This document shows positions 1-12,229 of a stretch of 64,000 bases of DNA, in pieces (within the stretch, counting starts at the first letter, position 1; the number at the start of each line of letters is the position of its first letter). The DNA is from Podarcis raffonei (taxonomy: Eukaryota > Chordata > Lepidosauria > Squamata > Lacertidae), in assembly GCF_027172205.1 (NCBI RefSeq), contig NC_070612.1, forward strand, positions 31,087,183-31,151,182, written 5' to 3'. The translations under genes were made by a program, and so were the position numbers. The notes under the pieces are model-generated. The model was not told the origin of the DNA, searched no databases, and worked only from the letters and a program-made list of their open reading frames with translations.

Positions 1-524
1 TCCACAAAGCGTTCTCTGCAACCCAGAATGCCTCCCTCTTGCCAGTGAGGGTGTGTGTGTGTTTGTGTGTGTGTTCTGGAAGCAGTAGTGTGGACAGAGA
101 GCCATCTCTTCTGTCTCCATTGCCTGAGTCTGGTGCTTTACCGCACCTCATGTGCTGGACAGCTCAGCATGGAGACAAACAAATGTGTGGTTAGCCATTA
201 AATAAGTTAGTGTTGATTTAACTTTACCTTTTGATCTAAAGTTCTTTTGCATCCTTTCCCCACCCCCCTCCACCATTAGGAGATGCCCAATGTGGTTTTT
301 TTCTCTCCTTCCAACAATCAGATGCTATTTCTTGAAACTTAAGAAGTGGTGTATTAAATGCTTATTACATAAAAGTGCAAGGGGAGGGCAAATTACCATA
401 GTTTTGAGAAACAGCTGGTGCTTTTCAAGTTCTTTTTTTAACGTTTTAAAAAAGCACTTAAAAATAAGCATGCTATCCTATTAGTTTCAAACCAGGACGC
501 TTTTTCTATTATGAATGCACACAG

Positions 525-3500
525 AATCTAACTCTGAGGCATCAAATGAAGAATTAATACAACACCTTCAAGAAGCTGAAGAGGTAAGTGCCTGTCTTGG
601 CAAGACTTAATTTGGAACCTTATTTTTCTCATTAATAGGATGTTCCTAGACCCAGAAGCAATAGCAAATATGGGGCATGGTGTTGAGAGAGTAGTAGAAG
701 TCCAGCTTCACCCATATTTGGAGGAAGTGGATTTTCTGGATCCATTTCGGTCTGGCTTTAGGCCTGGTTATGGCACTGAAGCCGCCTTGGTTGCCTTGGT
801 TGATGGCTTAAGCAGGAGCCTTTTCTGCTGGCCAGGGAACCCTCCAGAACAGTGTGGGAGATGGTGTGGAGATGGGGCTGCAGCCTGAGGGAGAAATCCT
901 TCCAATCACACAAGCGGGTGTCCCATCCACACATAGCAGAAAGTCTCTGTATGATGCCAATATTTTTGTTTACTCAACCTGACTTTATTCGTACCCAGGA
1001 AATAGAAGTTTTAAGAGTTGAATTGGAAGCATCTCAAAGACAACTTGAAGGCAAAGAGCAAGCACTAAAAATTCTGCAGAGCATGGTAACTTGCTAATAT
1101 ATATGAATTTACATGAAATTTGTAATGTAGCATTTTTCAAATTGTACATGTACTGTTATGCAAATGAGACAGCTGTTCTTCACCATTATGGTTTTATTAC
1201 TGATGTTGGTGACCAGTTCCTTATTTGATGCAGAGGCAGTTTTAGGGTAGCGTGACCAGTTCAGATGCACTGGGTTCTGTGCTGCAGGGGGCGCCATAAC
1301 AGTGTTGTATTAGAGTGTGAGAGGCAGTAGGGAGCCTCTGAAATTTGAAGTCTGCCACTGATTGATACATATGTTTTCACTTTTAGTATGATCTGCGAGA
1401 CATAATATTATGCGAGACATAATAGTTCAGCTTTTAAAATTTTTATTTCTCAGGCAGTGCTGGATAAAGCCACTTGTCATACTAAAGCGGTGTTTAAAAA
1501 AACAGAGCAGCAGAAGAGAGCTTTAGAAAAGGTAAGACTATACCTTATTCTTTCTCTGAAGAGGGGCAAAAATAGCTGAGATGTGTATGGGATTGCAGCC
1601 CTAAAGCAAAAATCCAAAACATACTTGATTTCAATGGACTAAGCATGCTTAAGACTACAACCCTTACTGGGCAAAAAGATCCACTGAACACTGCAATTTA
1701 CTTCTCAGTAAATATGCATGGCACTGCACTGCACATCTTTGTTGAATTGTCTTTTATTTACAATATTTTATTTAGTACAGTTGTAATAGTTTGCTGGAAT
1801 ACTTATTGGAAAAGATGTGTCTGGATAATTCGGAGATTTCAGAGCACAGAGTTTTTATTCCATGGGAAGAACTGTTTGATTCTTCTCTTTTAGCGAACAC
1901 TGTGCCCACAGATTTTCAAGTTTTTCTCCACAATAGTGAAAACTAGAAAATCAATTTTCACATTAATGCAGTAGACTGATTGCATGAATGTGTGGATACA
2001 TAGAACATTCCTAGACATTTTGTCTTTCATCAGTAGTTATCTAAAGTTGCTGACTCAGTATTTTTAGACAAACAATTGACTGCAATCCTAGATTTCATCA
2101 GGAAAAGTGAACAGGAGAGCACTAAGTCCACAGTCAGGGGTGTTTGAAATGTTCAAATTATGGAATATTGTCCTGCTTTCTTCTAATATTAACATTTTAC
2201 TGTTTATAGGAAATAAATGTTCTACAGTGGGAAATAAAAATTAATCAGGAGAAATTCAAAAATACAGAAGAGTCTTGGGCAGAAAAATATGACAGGTATA
2301 TATACCAAAGTAATACTTCAGTTTTGCAATATATAGAAGCATACGTTTGAGGTATGATTTAAAAACATGTCATTTGTTGCCATTGTCAACAGAATTTATT
2401 GTGAAAATGCTGCACTTAAGGAAACACTGAAATTGAAAACTGATGAAGTTAAAACACTAAAGTCTGAAAATGAATGTAAGTATGCTCCACCTTTTTCAGT
2501 TCTTTGCCTTTTAAAGAAATTGTGTTTCTTACCTTTATCTTAGATGCAAAAAAGCAAAGACTAATCTTTTTTGAAAAGTGTACTGTGTTCAGTTTAACTT
2601 TCTATGATGCAGAATATATTAGTCCAATATTTATTGTTTTTAGCCAAAGGCCATTGCATTGTAAGTCACAAAAGAAACAAGATATTCCAAGAGTAAGTTA
2701 AACAAATGTATTTTCCAAAATGCAAGTTGTTAAAACATATAATTGTAAAGTTCTTCAAATCATTTAGACATAATGTCTTCGTCTTAAACTTTTGTTTGTA
2801 CTCTTGAAAGGATTTGAACATCATGTCGCGCTTAGAAGCATAATGTTGAAATTATGCATTCTTACCCACTGAATATACTGGAATTTAGGATTTTGCATGT
2901 TGCATTGATGCAGTTAGCAATAAGATTAGCATTGTCATGTACTCACCTAGGTAGCTTAGGTGAGATGGCAAGCGGCTGAAAGTCACCTATTGAGCTTCAT
3001 AGCTGAGAAGGGATTTGAACCTGAATCTCCCTAGTCCTAATCTGTCACTCTAAGCCGCTATGCCATCACTGGCCCTCAATGTTTAATATTGCCTCTGGCA
3101 ACACTTATTGACACATAATTTCAGCATAGTTTAGTAAACCACAGCTTCGAACCTGCTTCAAATGCAGAATCTTCAGTCCATAATATATGAGATTATAAAA
3201 CTAGTGCTTTGTAAAGAGCCTTTTCCTCCTTAGTGTGTGACCTCAACCAATTCCACAAAATCTGAGACTAGGGAAGCTTCCAACATAAACTTGTATGCGA
3301 GTTTGAGCTCTTTGTTCAGAAATTAAGCTCCTTTATTTTGTGTATACCCCACAAGTTAGTAAATGAAGAATCAAACCCTATTAAATTTGAAAATTACGTA
3401 AGTGAGGATTTGAAGCAAAAGAAGCTGATTGGAAATTTCACAAACTGTTTCCTTGCTCAATATTAAATTTTACAGTTTTGGAACGACAGCACTTGGAGAT

Positions 3501-6500
3501 TCTCGCTGTCCTAGATACAAAACAGCGGAAGATTGTTCAGGAGAACATGTCCCTTAGCAAGAGTGGTTTTACAGAGATAACAGGACTTGAGGTGTGTATA
3601 TTAAAATTGCTTTGTTTGAATCTTTTGCTGATACCAGTTACTTTGAGAATGAAGTGGAAGGGCAGAGGCTTCAGTTCTTTCGGCTACTATTTTCCCTCCT
3701 CCATTTGGACTTGGGATCTTATCCAGTTCATGAAATACCATTGCTCGCTCCCTCTTTCTTCCTAGACCAGTCTGCCCCAAGCTGATCTTCTACAAATTTT
3801 TTCGAGCTGTGAAAAGGAGAAATTGAAAATAGACAAGCCCAGGAGCTCATAATGAGTTTGATACTGATTTTAGTTACAGTAATGGAATGTTGGGGCTGGG
3901 TGGGGGATAGGTGAGAGGTGATTTTTCGTTGATCCCCACCTACACTACCTGATAATCTTCCCATGAGAGTTGGAGGATACTCTGGAAGAAGGTGCATGAG
4001 GCAGAAGGGGAATCAGAGAAAATCGTCTCTACCTTTCATGAATGGGAGCTTCTATTAGATTGTAGTAACTTCTGGAAATGGAAGCAGTCCTTCTGTTCTA
4101 AAGGGCCGCTCTGGATCCAAGCCAGTAATATAACTTGTATGAAGATGTAGAAGTCCACCCTTATTCTGTGTTTTGTAAAAAAAAAATAATAATCAATAAT
4201 GGTGTGCATTTGAATTTGAAGCTGGCAGTACTTGGAGCTTGCACTTGCAGTGGTCTTGAGGGAGAGCCATGCTCCTGTGCAAAAATGTCAGCGGCGACTC
4301 GAAAACAACTGCTTCAGCTTAAACAAGAGGTATTTATGCTTGGACTGAAAGTAGCATTGTTGTCCCTTTTAATGAAGATGTGTAGAAGGCACTTCCCATG
4401 TGTGAAATTGTTCAAAATGATGCAAGCTTAAAAATACAGTGTTTAGGCAGCTGATATGTCAATGCATTTTCCTTTTTATGATGACAGATATCTAAAACTT
4501 GTATTATTATTTATATATGTACTGTATACATATTAGCGGCCCAATGCATAAGAGTATATTTAGACAAGGGGAGCCTATGGGGAAAAAAATGGGATGGATC
4601 CAAAGATGGATCTAATGCAAGGGTCAGCAAACTTTCAGCAGGGAGCCAGTCTACTGCCCCTAGACCTTGTGGGGGGCCAGACTATATTTGGGGGGGGGGA
4701 ATGATGCAAGAGCACCACGAGCCCCGGCGGCTGCTTACCTGTGTCTTGCAAGCGGAAGGACTATGAGCAGCACGCGAAAGGGCTCCCGAGAGGGGCTGCT
4801 TAAAATGGTGGCCGCTCAAGCGCTGCTGCTGCTGGCACCAACAAAGCCCAGCCCCCTTCCTCCTCTAGGCAGGGCAGGGAGGAGGCAGGAGGAGGGAGGG
4901 AGGAGGCAGCGGTGGCGCCGTGTGAGGGAGAGGGAAAGAACGCACATGCTGGCGATCCACGCAGCAATTCCTGGACCGTCTGCGAGCTGGATCCAGAAGG
5001 CAATTGGGCCTGATCTGGCCTGCGGGCCTTAGTTTGCCTACCCATGCTCTAATGGAAGAAGCTTCTTCTGAATCAATGCTATTTTCTTGTAGGCACATCT
5101 CATTATCTTTGTGCAGCCCTCCTTAGGCTAAATGATGAAATCCGTTAATGCAACTCAGAAAGCAGACTTTGGATGTGTCCCAAAAAGTTGCCTAGGTTTG
5201 GTAGCCAATAACTGTTTCTAGAAGTCTCTCTGTCTCTGCTTTCTTGGTTGCTGTTCCACACAGAGAAAAAGTATGGGTGTGTTTGCTGCCTAAGCAGGAG
5301 GATTTTATAGGGAGCAGTAGTAGGTGATACTTATTTTTGTAGCAACTCTAGTACTCTTTACCTTTGATTCTGCATCCTAGCACAAGGTGTAGACCAGTTC
5401 CATGGTAAACAAAGAACAAAGTGCCTCCCTGTGTGGACAGCCATTTTTATTATTGTTTTTGTTGTTAAATGTCAATCCTGTGGCAGAGGTTTTCCCAGAC
5501 AATTGTTAGAATTAAATTTTCTGGTCACCCAGTGACTGTGTGTGTATAGCTCTACTTCATTTGGGGAAGCAGTTGCCATACCAATGTACTGGGACTGAAT
5601 GACTGAAAAAGCTCCAAAATGTGGAATCATTTACTCTTTTTTTGAACGTCATCTGAACCTTTTCTCAATCTTAAAAAACAACAACCTAGTTTGAGCTTCT
5701 GAAGAAGAGTAAAGAAGAAGCATATATTATGGCAGATGCCTTCAGAATTGCATTTGAGCAGCAGCTGATGCGGAGGAGGGACCAGGCTCTGGGACTCGCA
5801 CAGATGAATAAGATCTGCAGAAAAGACAAGAAACGATTCAACTGGAAAAACATAAAAGACGATGGTAATTTTCTCCATGCTGCATGATTCTTAGTGGTAC
5901 TGAAAGTAGCCCAGAATTTGCATTTTTTGTTTTGTATAAAACCTATTCGAATAAACCTAAAACCTACTGTTTGACATCATACATTTGCTGACCTGAGTTT
6001 CATAGTAGCTAACCATGCTGCATGCATACAGAGTGGCAAAGCAGTCCCTACCAAGATAATTTAAGGCTGGTTCATGCATATTAATTGCTTGATTACTGCT
6101 CATCTCATGAAGAGCAGTAGATCAATGAGCCATCACAGATAACATCACCAAAGAGAGAACTTTTATATATCACCTCAAAGCACAATGGTCTTGTTCAAAC
6201 ATCACAGCCAAAGTTCATGATATCTTATTTGAAACCTTCTGAATCTCACTTATTCATTATCTGGGAAAAGGTCTTTACAGGGAGACAGCTATGAAAAATT
6301 ATAGAGTAATCTCTCCAAGCTGGTGGTGGTGGTGTTAAATATGCTGGATTATGTCCAATAAAATAAATGTCAAGTTAAAAGACCACAGGAAGCATTTTTC
6401 TGGCACATGTATAATTTGCATGTGGTGATATTCAATATGATAAAAGTGTGATCTTATGATTGCAATCTGCTTTAAAAAATGAGTATTTTGAATGATGGGG

Positions 6501-7762
6501 GAAGATTCATCCACCAGTGAGTGAACTAAAGTAATAAACAGTTCGTTTCCTTTTTGGAGTTCATATAATTTTCTCCCAGTTTATTGCAATTTCTCCTCCC
6601 TCTTTCAAGCACCTGCATACATTTCTTCTCTTCTCACCCCTGTATTATTGCCTTTCTGGTAGGATATTGAAGCTTAATAGTAGAGCAGGGGTAGCCAACC
6701 TTTGGAGCGCCAATCATCCCTGGCCTTTGGTTTTGCCAAGTGGGATTAATGGGAGTCCGAGCCCAACAATGTTTGGAGGGCACCACATTGGCTATCCCTG
6801 TAACAGACTATGAATAACTATTTTAGAATGAGGATTCAAAACATGTTATCTAAGATCAGCATATTTTGGCCTTCATTACTAGCACTCTACTGTTCTCCGT
6901 TTATTCACTTTAACTGCAGAACATTTTGCTCTATTCTTTTTGTTCTATCCGTGCTGGTTATTATTTTGTCTATTAAAAGTGTAGCAGTCACCACCAAAAA
7001 GCATGTGTACTTTTGGAAGCTGGATTATAGATGTACGCCATTTATTTTCGTTTGGTAACAGCCTCAGTTTTCCAGTGGTATATTAGTTTTAGGCTTAATT
7101 TTATTTGGGCTTTAAAAAGGTGGTTGTTGTTTAGAATGTCTCAAAGATCAGAACTTAAATGTGAATGTTATTTTTTCCCCTCAGGTGCTTTCACATTTCA
7201 AGGGAATAGGAAAAGCTCGGGGCGAAAGTTGACGGGCATGCTTGCTTCCAGCACTGACAGCAAGAAAATAGAAGAATTGGATAATCCACAGGAAATCATT
7301 AGGATGCTGATAGACTTGGTTGGTAACTTGTATGGCTTCATAGAGGGCATTATTAATGGTGTTCTTTTATCTCTGTAAAAATAAATATTGTTTATTTTAT
7401 TTTTTAATTGATTTTTACAGCTGAATGATAAGGAGGAAGCTTTGGCCCATCAAAGAAAAGTTAGTTATATGCTTGCTCGTGCCCTGGAAGAGAAAGAAGA
7501 TAGTTTGCAGCAGAATAAGGAAAGCACATTTTCAGAAGAGCTTGCTCTTAGCAGTAATCAGTGCAAAGATGATTCAGAGCCCCCAAAGTCAGCTCTTCCT
7601 GTGTGTTCGAGTTGCCAGACATGCGGTGCTCAAGATTGCTCCTGCTCTATTTCCCACACATCTCCCACCAGAATGCTGAACTGTACGTCTAAAAGTTCTT
7701 GTTCCCCAACACCTGAAGAAAATTATGTGCATTCAGCAGAGGAAGCAGCTGATCAAAACTGA
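525..7762 (+). CDS. CCDC125: CCDC125, coiled-coil domain-containing protein 125 (3' part, ten exons)
   Basis: Exons read directly: 525-583, 999-1085, 1454-1531, 2210-2295, 2393-2475, 3476-3591, 4222-4329, 5690-5864, 7185-7318, 7421-7762 (TGA at 7760-7762). All have AG acceptors and GT donors and the phases close in frame, giving 421 full codons after a partial first codon. The start and first exons lie left of the window; the human protein is about 511 residues. Recognisable blocks include [22 protein letters not shown]-like coiled coil (exon 2), [17 protein letters not shown] (exon 8) and [19 protein letters not shown] (exon 10), which match human CCDC125 as I remember it. Most of the product is heptad-rich coiled coil. 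The human protein has been linked to cell migration through Rho-family GTPases; nothing here tests that. Exon 7 holds a CxCx7CxC cluster and the last exon a second cysteine cluster. The exon 9 donor is an unusual tandem site (7319/7323). Identity is confident; the C-terminal 60 residues are divergent. Confidence 0.93.
640..890 (+). repeat. LINE reverse-transcriptase fragment (L2/CR1-type)
   Basis: The + strand encodes a short stretch with [20 protein letters not shown], a typical reverse-transcriptase segment of L2/CR1-type non-LTR elements. It sits in the CCDC125 intron starting about 57 bp after the exon ending at 583. Only this piece is recognisable, so it is an old 5'- and 3'-truncated copy. 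The clade (L2 rather than CR1) is uncertain. Confidence 0.6.
2930..3080 (-). repeat. CORE/MIR-like tRNA-derived SINE
   Basis: On the minus strand it reads as a tRNA-like head with a GGTTCAAATCC B box followed by a CORE-like stretch (ctatgaagctcaataggtga). The same order is seen in copies near 30.8, 41.9 and 62.3 kb. It is degraded, with many differences from those copies, so it is old. It lies within the CCDC125 intron between exons ending at 2475 and starting at 3476. Confidence 0.6.
4618..5046. mobile_element. Non-autonomous hAT-type DNA transposon
   Basis: The ends are inverted: caagggtcagcaaact on the left, and the complement of agtttgcctacccatg on the right. They are bounded by a near-perfect 8-bp duplication (atctaatg / ctctaatg), the size expected for hAT transposition. 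The interior is GC-rich with no transposase, so it is a MITE. The 121-aa open frame inside it is not a gene. It lies in the CCDC125 intron between exons ending at 4329 and starting at 5690. Confidence 0.75.
6686..6800. mobile_element. Short hAT-like MITE
   Basis: Terminal inverted repeats are caggggtagccaac at the left and the complement of attggctatccctg at the right. The interior has a partly self-complementary layout, like copies near 44.6 and 50.1 kb. The flanking 8-mers (tagtagag / taacagac) match only partly, so the target duplication has decayed. It lies in a CCDC125 intron. Confidence 0.6.
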
Positions 7763-8754
7763 AAATACTGACTGCTCTACAGGGGAGGGTAGAGCTTAGA
7801 AGGGGGTGGGTGATGACAGAGGCAACACACCTCTTTAACGCTCAAGACTGATTTAAGATTCATATGCGCTTGCGTGGATGGGCTTTCAATTGACTTCCAG
7901 GTCCCTCATCACTGTGATACATAGAAGTCAACAGGCAGAAGTTCTTGTGTGTCAACAGAGCCCCTGGTTTGGGCTGTAATTCTGTCATCATAATTCAGGG
8001 AACCTTTTTATTAGAGTGATTTTAAGCATTTTTCACCAATTAAAATAATTGCAAAAAAAACCTGAATGTACACTTAATGTAGGTATTTGTAAATAGTTTG
8101 CTTGTACGTAATGCCTGTGTATTTTATGCTATGATGGAATTGGGGGCAGATGTATTTTTGAAAGCACTATTTCATGATCAAATGAACGAACTTCTATGCT
8201 ATGAGAATGTTTACTGTAAGATAAAGAGATTCTGGGTTGTGTATCCACATACATACATAGGGACTAGATCCACTAAAATCAGTAGACTTTTAAGTCTATT
8301 CATTTCAGTGGGTCAGTTCTGATGTATGGTTTAGCACGTTGGGTACAATTTTTTCCTCTGCTGATCATAAATTAATTGATTCCCTGCTATTTTAAAAATT
8401 AAGTAATGTCATTTATAATTTAAGAGTGTGTCAAAACTATGGGCAGTATTCAACTAAATAAAAGTGCGAATGCAAGGATTAGCACTAGTGTAAAGAGACA
8501 ATTCCCCTCATGTACATCCCACTGCCCCCAAATTTACTCTGGAGGCTTGGGAAACCTTCGGAACAGATTGGGGGGGAGGGGGGAGATTTTGTTGTACAAG
8601 GATAAATCCTGTGCTGACAGAACAGCATCCTTAGCACTCATACACCCCTCATTTTGACATAGTCACATGTATTAAGGTGAACAAATCCCTCCCCCAATTG
8701 GGGAAGGGTAACATTTTTACATGCTAGGGACTTTAAAGTGGCCTTAATTTAAGA

Positions 8755-9076
8755 CAGGGGTAGGCAACCTAAGGCCCGTGGGCCGGATACGGCCCAATCG
8801 CCTTCTAACTCCGGCCCGCGAACGGTCTGGGAATCAGTGTGTTTTTACATGAGTAGAATGTGTCCTTTTATTTAAAATGCATCTCTGGGTTATTTGTGGG
8901 GCCTGCCTGGTGTTTTTACATGAGTAGAATGTGTGCTTTTATTTAAAATGCAACTCTGGGTTATTTGTGGGACATAGGAATCCGTTCATTTCCCCCTCAA
9001 AAAATATAGTCCAGCCCCCAACATGGTCTGAGGGATGGTGGACTGGACCATGGCTGAAAAAGGTTGCTGACCCCTG
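8755..9076. mobile_element. hAT MITE with perfect 8-bp target duplication
   Basis: Starts caggggtaggcaacct and ends aggttgctgacccctg (inverted repeats), flanked on both sides by the identical 8-mer atttaaga (8747-8754 and 9077-9084). Inside, a segment of about 71 bp beginning gtgtttttacatgag is present twice in tandem (about 8839 and 8910) with few differences. There is no transposase frame. The exact target duplication suggests a fairly young or well-preserved copy. Confidence 0.85.
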
Positions 9077-9907
9077 ATTTAAGATATTAGCTACAATGTT
9101 AAGTCAGCCACACATCTAGATAACAAAACACATTTAGCACTTCAGAGTGGATAAACCCACAGCTTTTGGCAGTTGTACCAATCAGGTTTTTGAAGCCAAT
9201 TTTCACCATAAAAGCTGCTGCATGCTCCCTTGTACACAGCAGTCTTAATTTTGAAGCTAGATTTGTTTTCTTTTGGAGCCTAAAGCTCTGGTCTCCTGCT
9301 GCCATTTTAATCTGGACTAACAAGCACATTTAGATGTAATTAGAGCAGCTGTAGATCTTAAAGCCAAGGACCGGTTCCAATTTGTCCCTGTAACTGTGAC
9401 AAACAAACTACAGGGAAAGCTCTTTGGCAGCAGCCAAATGTTGTGAACTAAACAAAATGTCTTGTTTGTCTTCACTCATTATTTGTATGTGCTGAGAGGA
9501 TACAAAAGGGGGGGGGGAACCCACCCAGAATAATACTCTTCTTATCGCTGGCGAGTGTGAAAACTTACAGAGGATTTCACACACACACAAAAAAAAAGCA
9601 GGTGTCTGCATAAATTACTTGTTGTATAATGAAAAGCAAATGGTGATACTCTCTCTTTCAGGGCCCATCTGCTGCAAACTGTGGTGCAACAACAGAAACA
9701 AAGGCCACGTTCTCACAAACAGGAGCAACCTGTTCCTCCACTTAATCACTTCAGGCTGGGGGGAGGGAGGGAGGGGCCCATAATAGCCCTTCTACTTAAC
9801 TGTTCTGCAATGTTTCTAAGGAGGGACAGTCAGCCATATGCATCTGTAGTGGCACAGGATGCTGCCAGAATATTAGTATTTTGCAGAAGGGATTTAAGTG
9901 CAGACTT

Positions 9908-10145
9908 GGTTATCATTCAAAAATCGTAGAGGTGGAAGGGATCCTGGGAATCATCCAGTCCCCCTTGCAGTGCGGGAATGCCAACTAAATGACAGATGGC
10001 CATCTAACATCTTATTAAAAAGCTCCAAGGAAGGAGAGTCCACCACCTCTTCTGGGAGTCTGTTTTCACTGCTAAACAGCTCTTACTGTCACAAAGTTCT
10101 TTGAACTCTCAAGTGGGGCAATTCCACTTCCTCCTAAATCATTTT
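9908..10145 (-). repeat. CR1 LINE 3' end relic
   Basis: On the + strand it reads gaggtggaagggatcctggg, followed by catccagtcccccttgc and later gagagtccaccacctcttct. This is the complement pattern of CR1 3' ends as known in birds and reptiles. The element is therefore in minus orientation. It carries many differences and no coding frame remains. Confidence 0.6.
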
Positions 10146-10952
10146 GCATTTTTTTAAAAATCCCTGCTCTGCACAGTCCCAGTTGCCTTAGATAAGCACT
10201 CTAGTAATCTAAACCCCTCATTTTCAGCTCCTGTGCTTAAAACAATCTTCAGACTACGTATGGCGTAACACCTTAAGTTTATCAATATATGTTGATTTGC
10301 ACTCTTTACTGTACCCACTTAAAACATTTGTATTTAGGCAAGCCTATCCAAATGTTGATGTGTTTTACTATTATAATTATTTTAAAATGTTTACATGTTT
10401 TATTTATAATTTTAATATTGTCTTTACGACAATCAAACTATAATTTTTGTTAGATAAATAAATTCAAATTATTAACATATATTTGCTGGCAATTAAAACT
10501 GATTATGACCTTGAAATACTGCACTGTGCATCTTAAAAACAAAATTAAGTTTTCTATTGCACATGAGTGTAACCTGCAAACAGATGGTTTCTTCATCGCC
10601 TGATGTTATTTTACCAAAAGCCATTAAAAGCAAATAAATATTTTCACAAACTTTAACATAATTCTGACTATTAGATTAGATTATCAAGCCTGAAGGCTTA
10701 GGATGTGCTGCTGTAAACAAAAACAATTATTTGGGAGAAGTGATTAAGTAATTAGGCATGACTCCCTTTCAATACTTCAGTCATACAGAAATGCAAACAA
10801 TTTAAAGCCAAATATTAATGAATTATATTTACACTCCCAAGCTGAGAGTTTGCCTAAATATTCTGTAATATTTTGGTATGTTGAAGAAGTAATATTTGCT
10901 ACAGTTTGTTCAGAACACAATGTATTTATTTAGAATTATGTTTCGCAGCACT

Positions 10953-11240
10953 GAACATGAGTGCCTGCTGGATCAGGCCGATGGCCCATCTAGTCCAGCA
11001 TTCTGTTCTCAAAGTGGCCAACCAGATGCCTATGGGAAACCCGCAAACAAGACCTGAGTGTAACAGCATTCTGCCCACTTGTGATTCTTACCACCTGCTA
11101 CTACTGAGACATACTCCTCCCAAAAGTGGATACAGAACATAGTCATCATGGCTAGTTGCTCTTGATAACCTTATTCTCTGTGCATTTGTCTAATCCTTTT
11201 TTTGTGGGAGCAAATTCCATAGTGCTATGTCCTAAATCTT
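10953..11240 (+). repeat. Unclassified interspersed repeat (family with 'tgctggatcaggcc')
   Basis: Contains gcctgctggatcaggcc, then gtggccaaccagatgcctat and catcatggctagttgctctt. Related segments occur at about 19033, 21613 and, in reverse, 33490. I recognise this as a family dispersed in squamate genomes but cannot assign its class from these fragments. Confidence 0.5.
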
Positions 11241-11356
11241 CCAACATTCAGCTTAACTTGAGTGATCAAGGTAATTAATAGGGTGTGTCTTCAGCGTAGG
11301 AGGACAGCTGTGCAACAAAGATGCCAGGAATACAGTACCAATGTAAGGAGGAAGTA

Positions 11357-11550
11357 CAATAAGCCCGCAACTTCTGTGCATTTAACTTGTGCACATTAAG
11401 CTTTATGCATGTAACAAAAAATAAAAAGGGGGCGGGGTTCCAAGAAAAATGACTTTGTCAATTCCAGCCACCATTGAACCCAATGTGTTTTGACTATGCA
11501 CGGTTTTGGCTTTAGGCGTGGCAAGCCCCACGTAAGTTGCAAGCTTACTG
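11357..11550. mobile_element. TA-flanked MITE (Tc1/mariner or pogo type)
   Basis: The left end caataagcccgcaactt and the complement of the right end aagttgcaagcttactg form inverted repeats with 14 of 17 positions matching. Each end is flanked by TA (11355-11356 and 11551-11552). There is no coding frame. TA duplication points to a Tc1/mariner/pogo-type origin. Confidence 0.65.
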
Positions 11551-12229
11551 TACCTCCTCAGCTTAGTGGCTGCCTCAGAAAAAACTCCACTCCTTAGCTA
11601 TCAGGCTTATGCTGATATGAGGATAGTGATTATGTTGCTTATATGTTACAAGGAAATGATGCATTTTGAATGACAGCTAATAAATGTAGTTATAAAACAA
11701 ATATGTGTCTATAGCTCAGCAGCCACTTAAATAAAAGCCCAACGCTAATGTGCAGGGACGACTGTGGCTTTTGAGTGGTCAGCTACGTGTACTCTGCACA
11801 TTCTCAAAGGCACCTTCCCCTTTAAAATAGCTCCATGCGATCCCGAGCGTCCAAAGGACCTTCAAAGCCTCACTTTCTGATCGCTCCTGCTTTTCTTAAG
11901 AGCTTGACGTTTCACCGCCGGATACCAAAGTCCATTTAAAAGATTAAAAAGGATCACAATAGGGGAAGGCAAGGACCTTGAAGGGAGGACAGTAGACGGA
12001 GGCGTCCTGTATTGCTGCTTTAATTATAGTAACCTTTCCCAAATTGGGCATCCCTACATAAAAAAGAAGCCTATTCAAACGTTCTGCAAAACCAAGCGTC
12101 CTCTTCCCTTCTCCTTTTTCTGTGCAACTTTACCTCCCAAGCAGAGGAAATGCAAGCGGCTACTACCTCAATCCGGATGCCTAAGCACCACTTTTGACGC
12201 ACCAACCCGCCGCCCGCCCGGGTCTGGAG

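Larger units (their letters stand above)
7763..12170. other. CCDC125 3' UTR and CCDC125-ZFYVE16 intergenic region
   Basis: This is the stretch from the CCDC125 stop to the CpG-rich ZFYVE16 promoter. The 3' UTR runs from 7763 for an unknown length; an AATAAA occurs at 8457-8462 but has no clear GT-rich downstream element, so I do not assign it firmly. The rest holds a hAT MITE (8755-9076), a CR1 relic (about 9908-10145), an unclassified interspersed repeat (10953-11240) and a TA-flanked MITE (11357-11550). The remaining parts are AT-rich and show no gene. Confidence 0.6.

Noticed and set aside
4667-5032. 121-codon open frame, with minus-strand frames on top
   Set aside because: It lies wholly inside a hAT MITE with inverted ends and target duplication.
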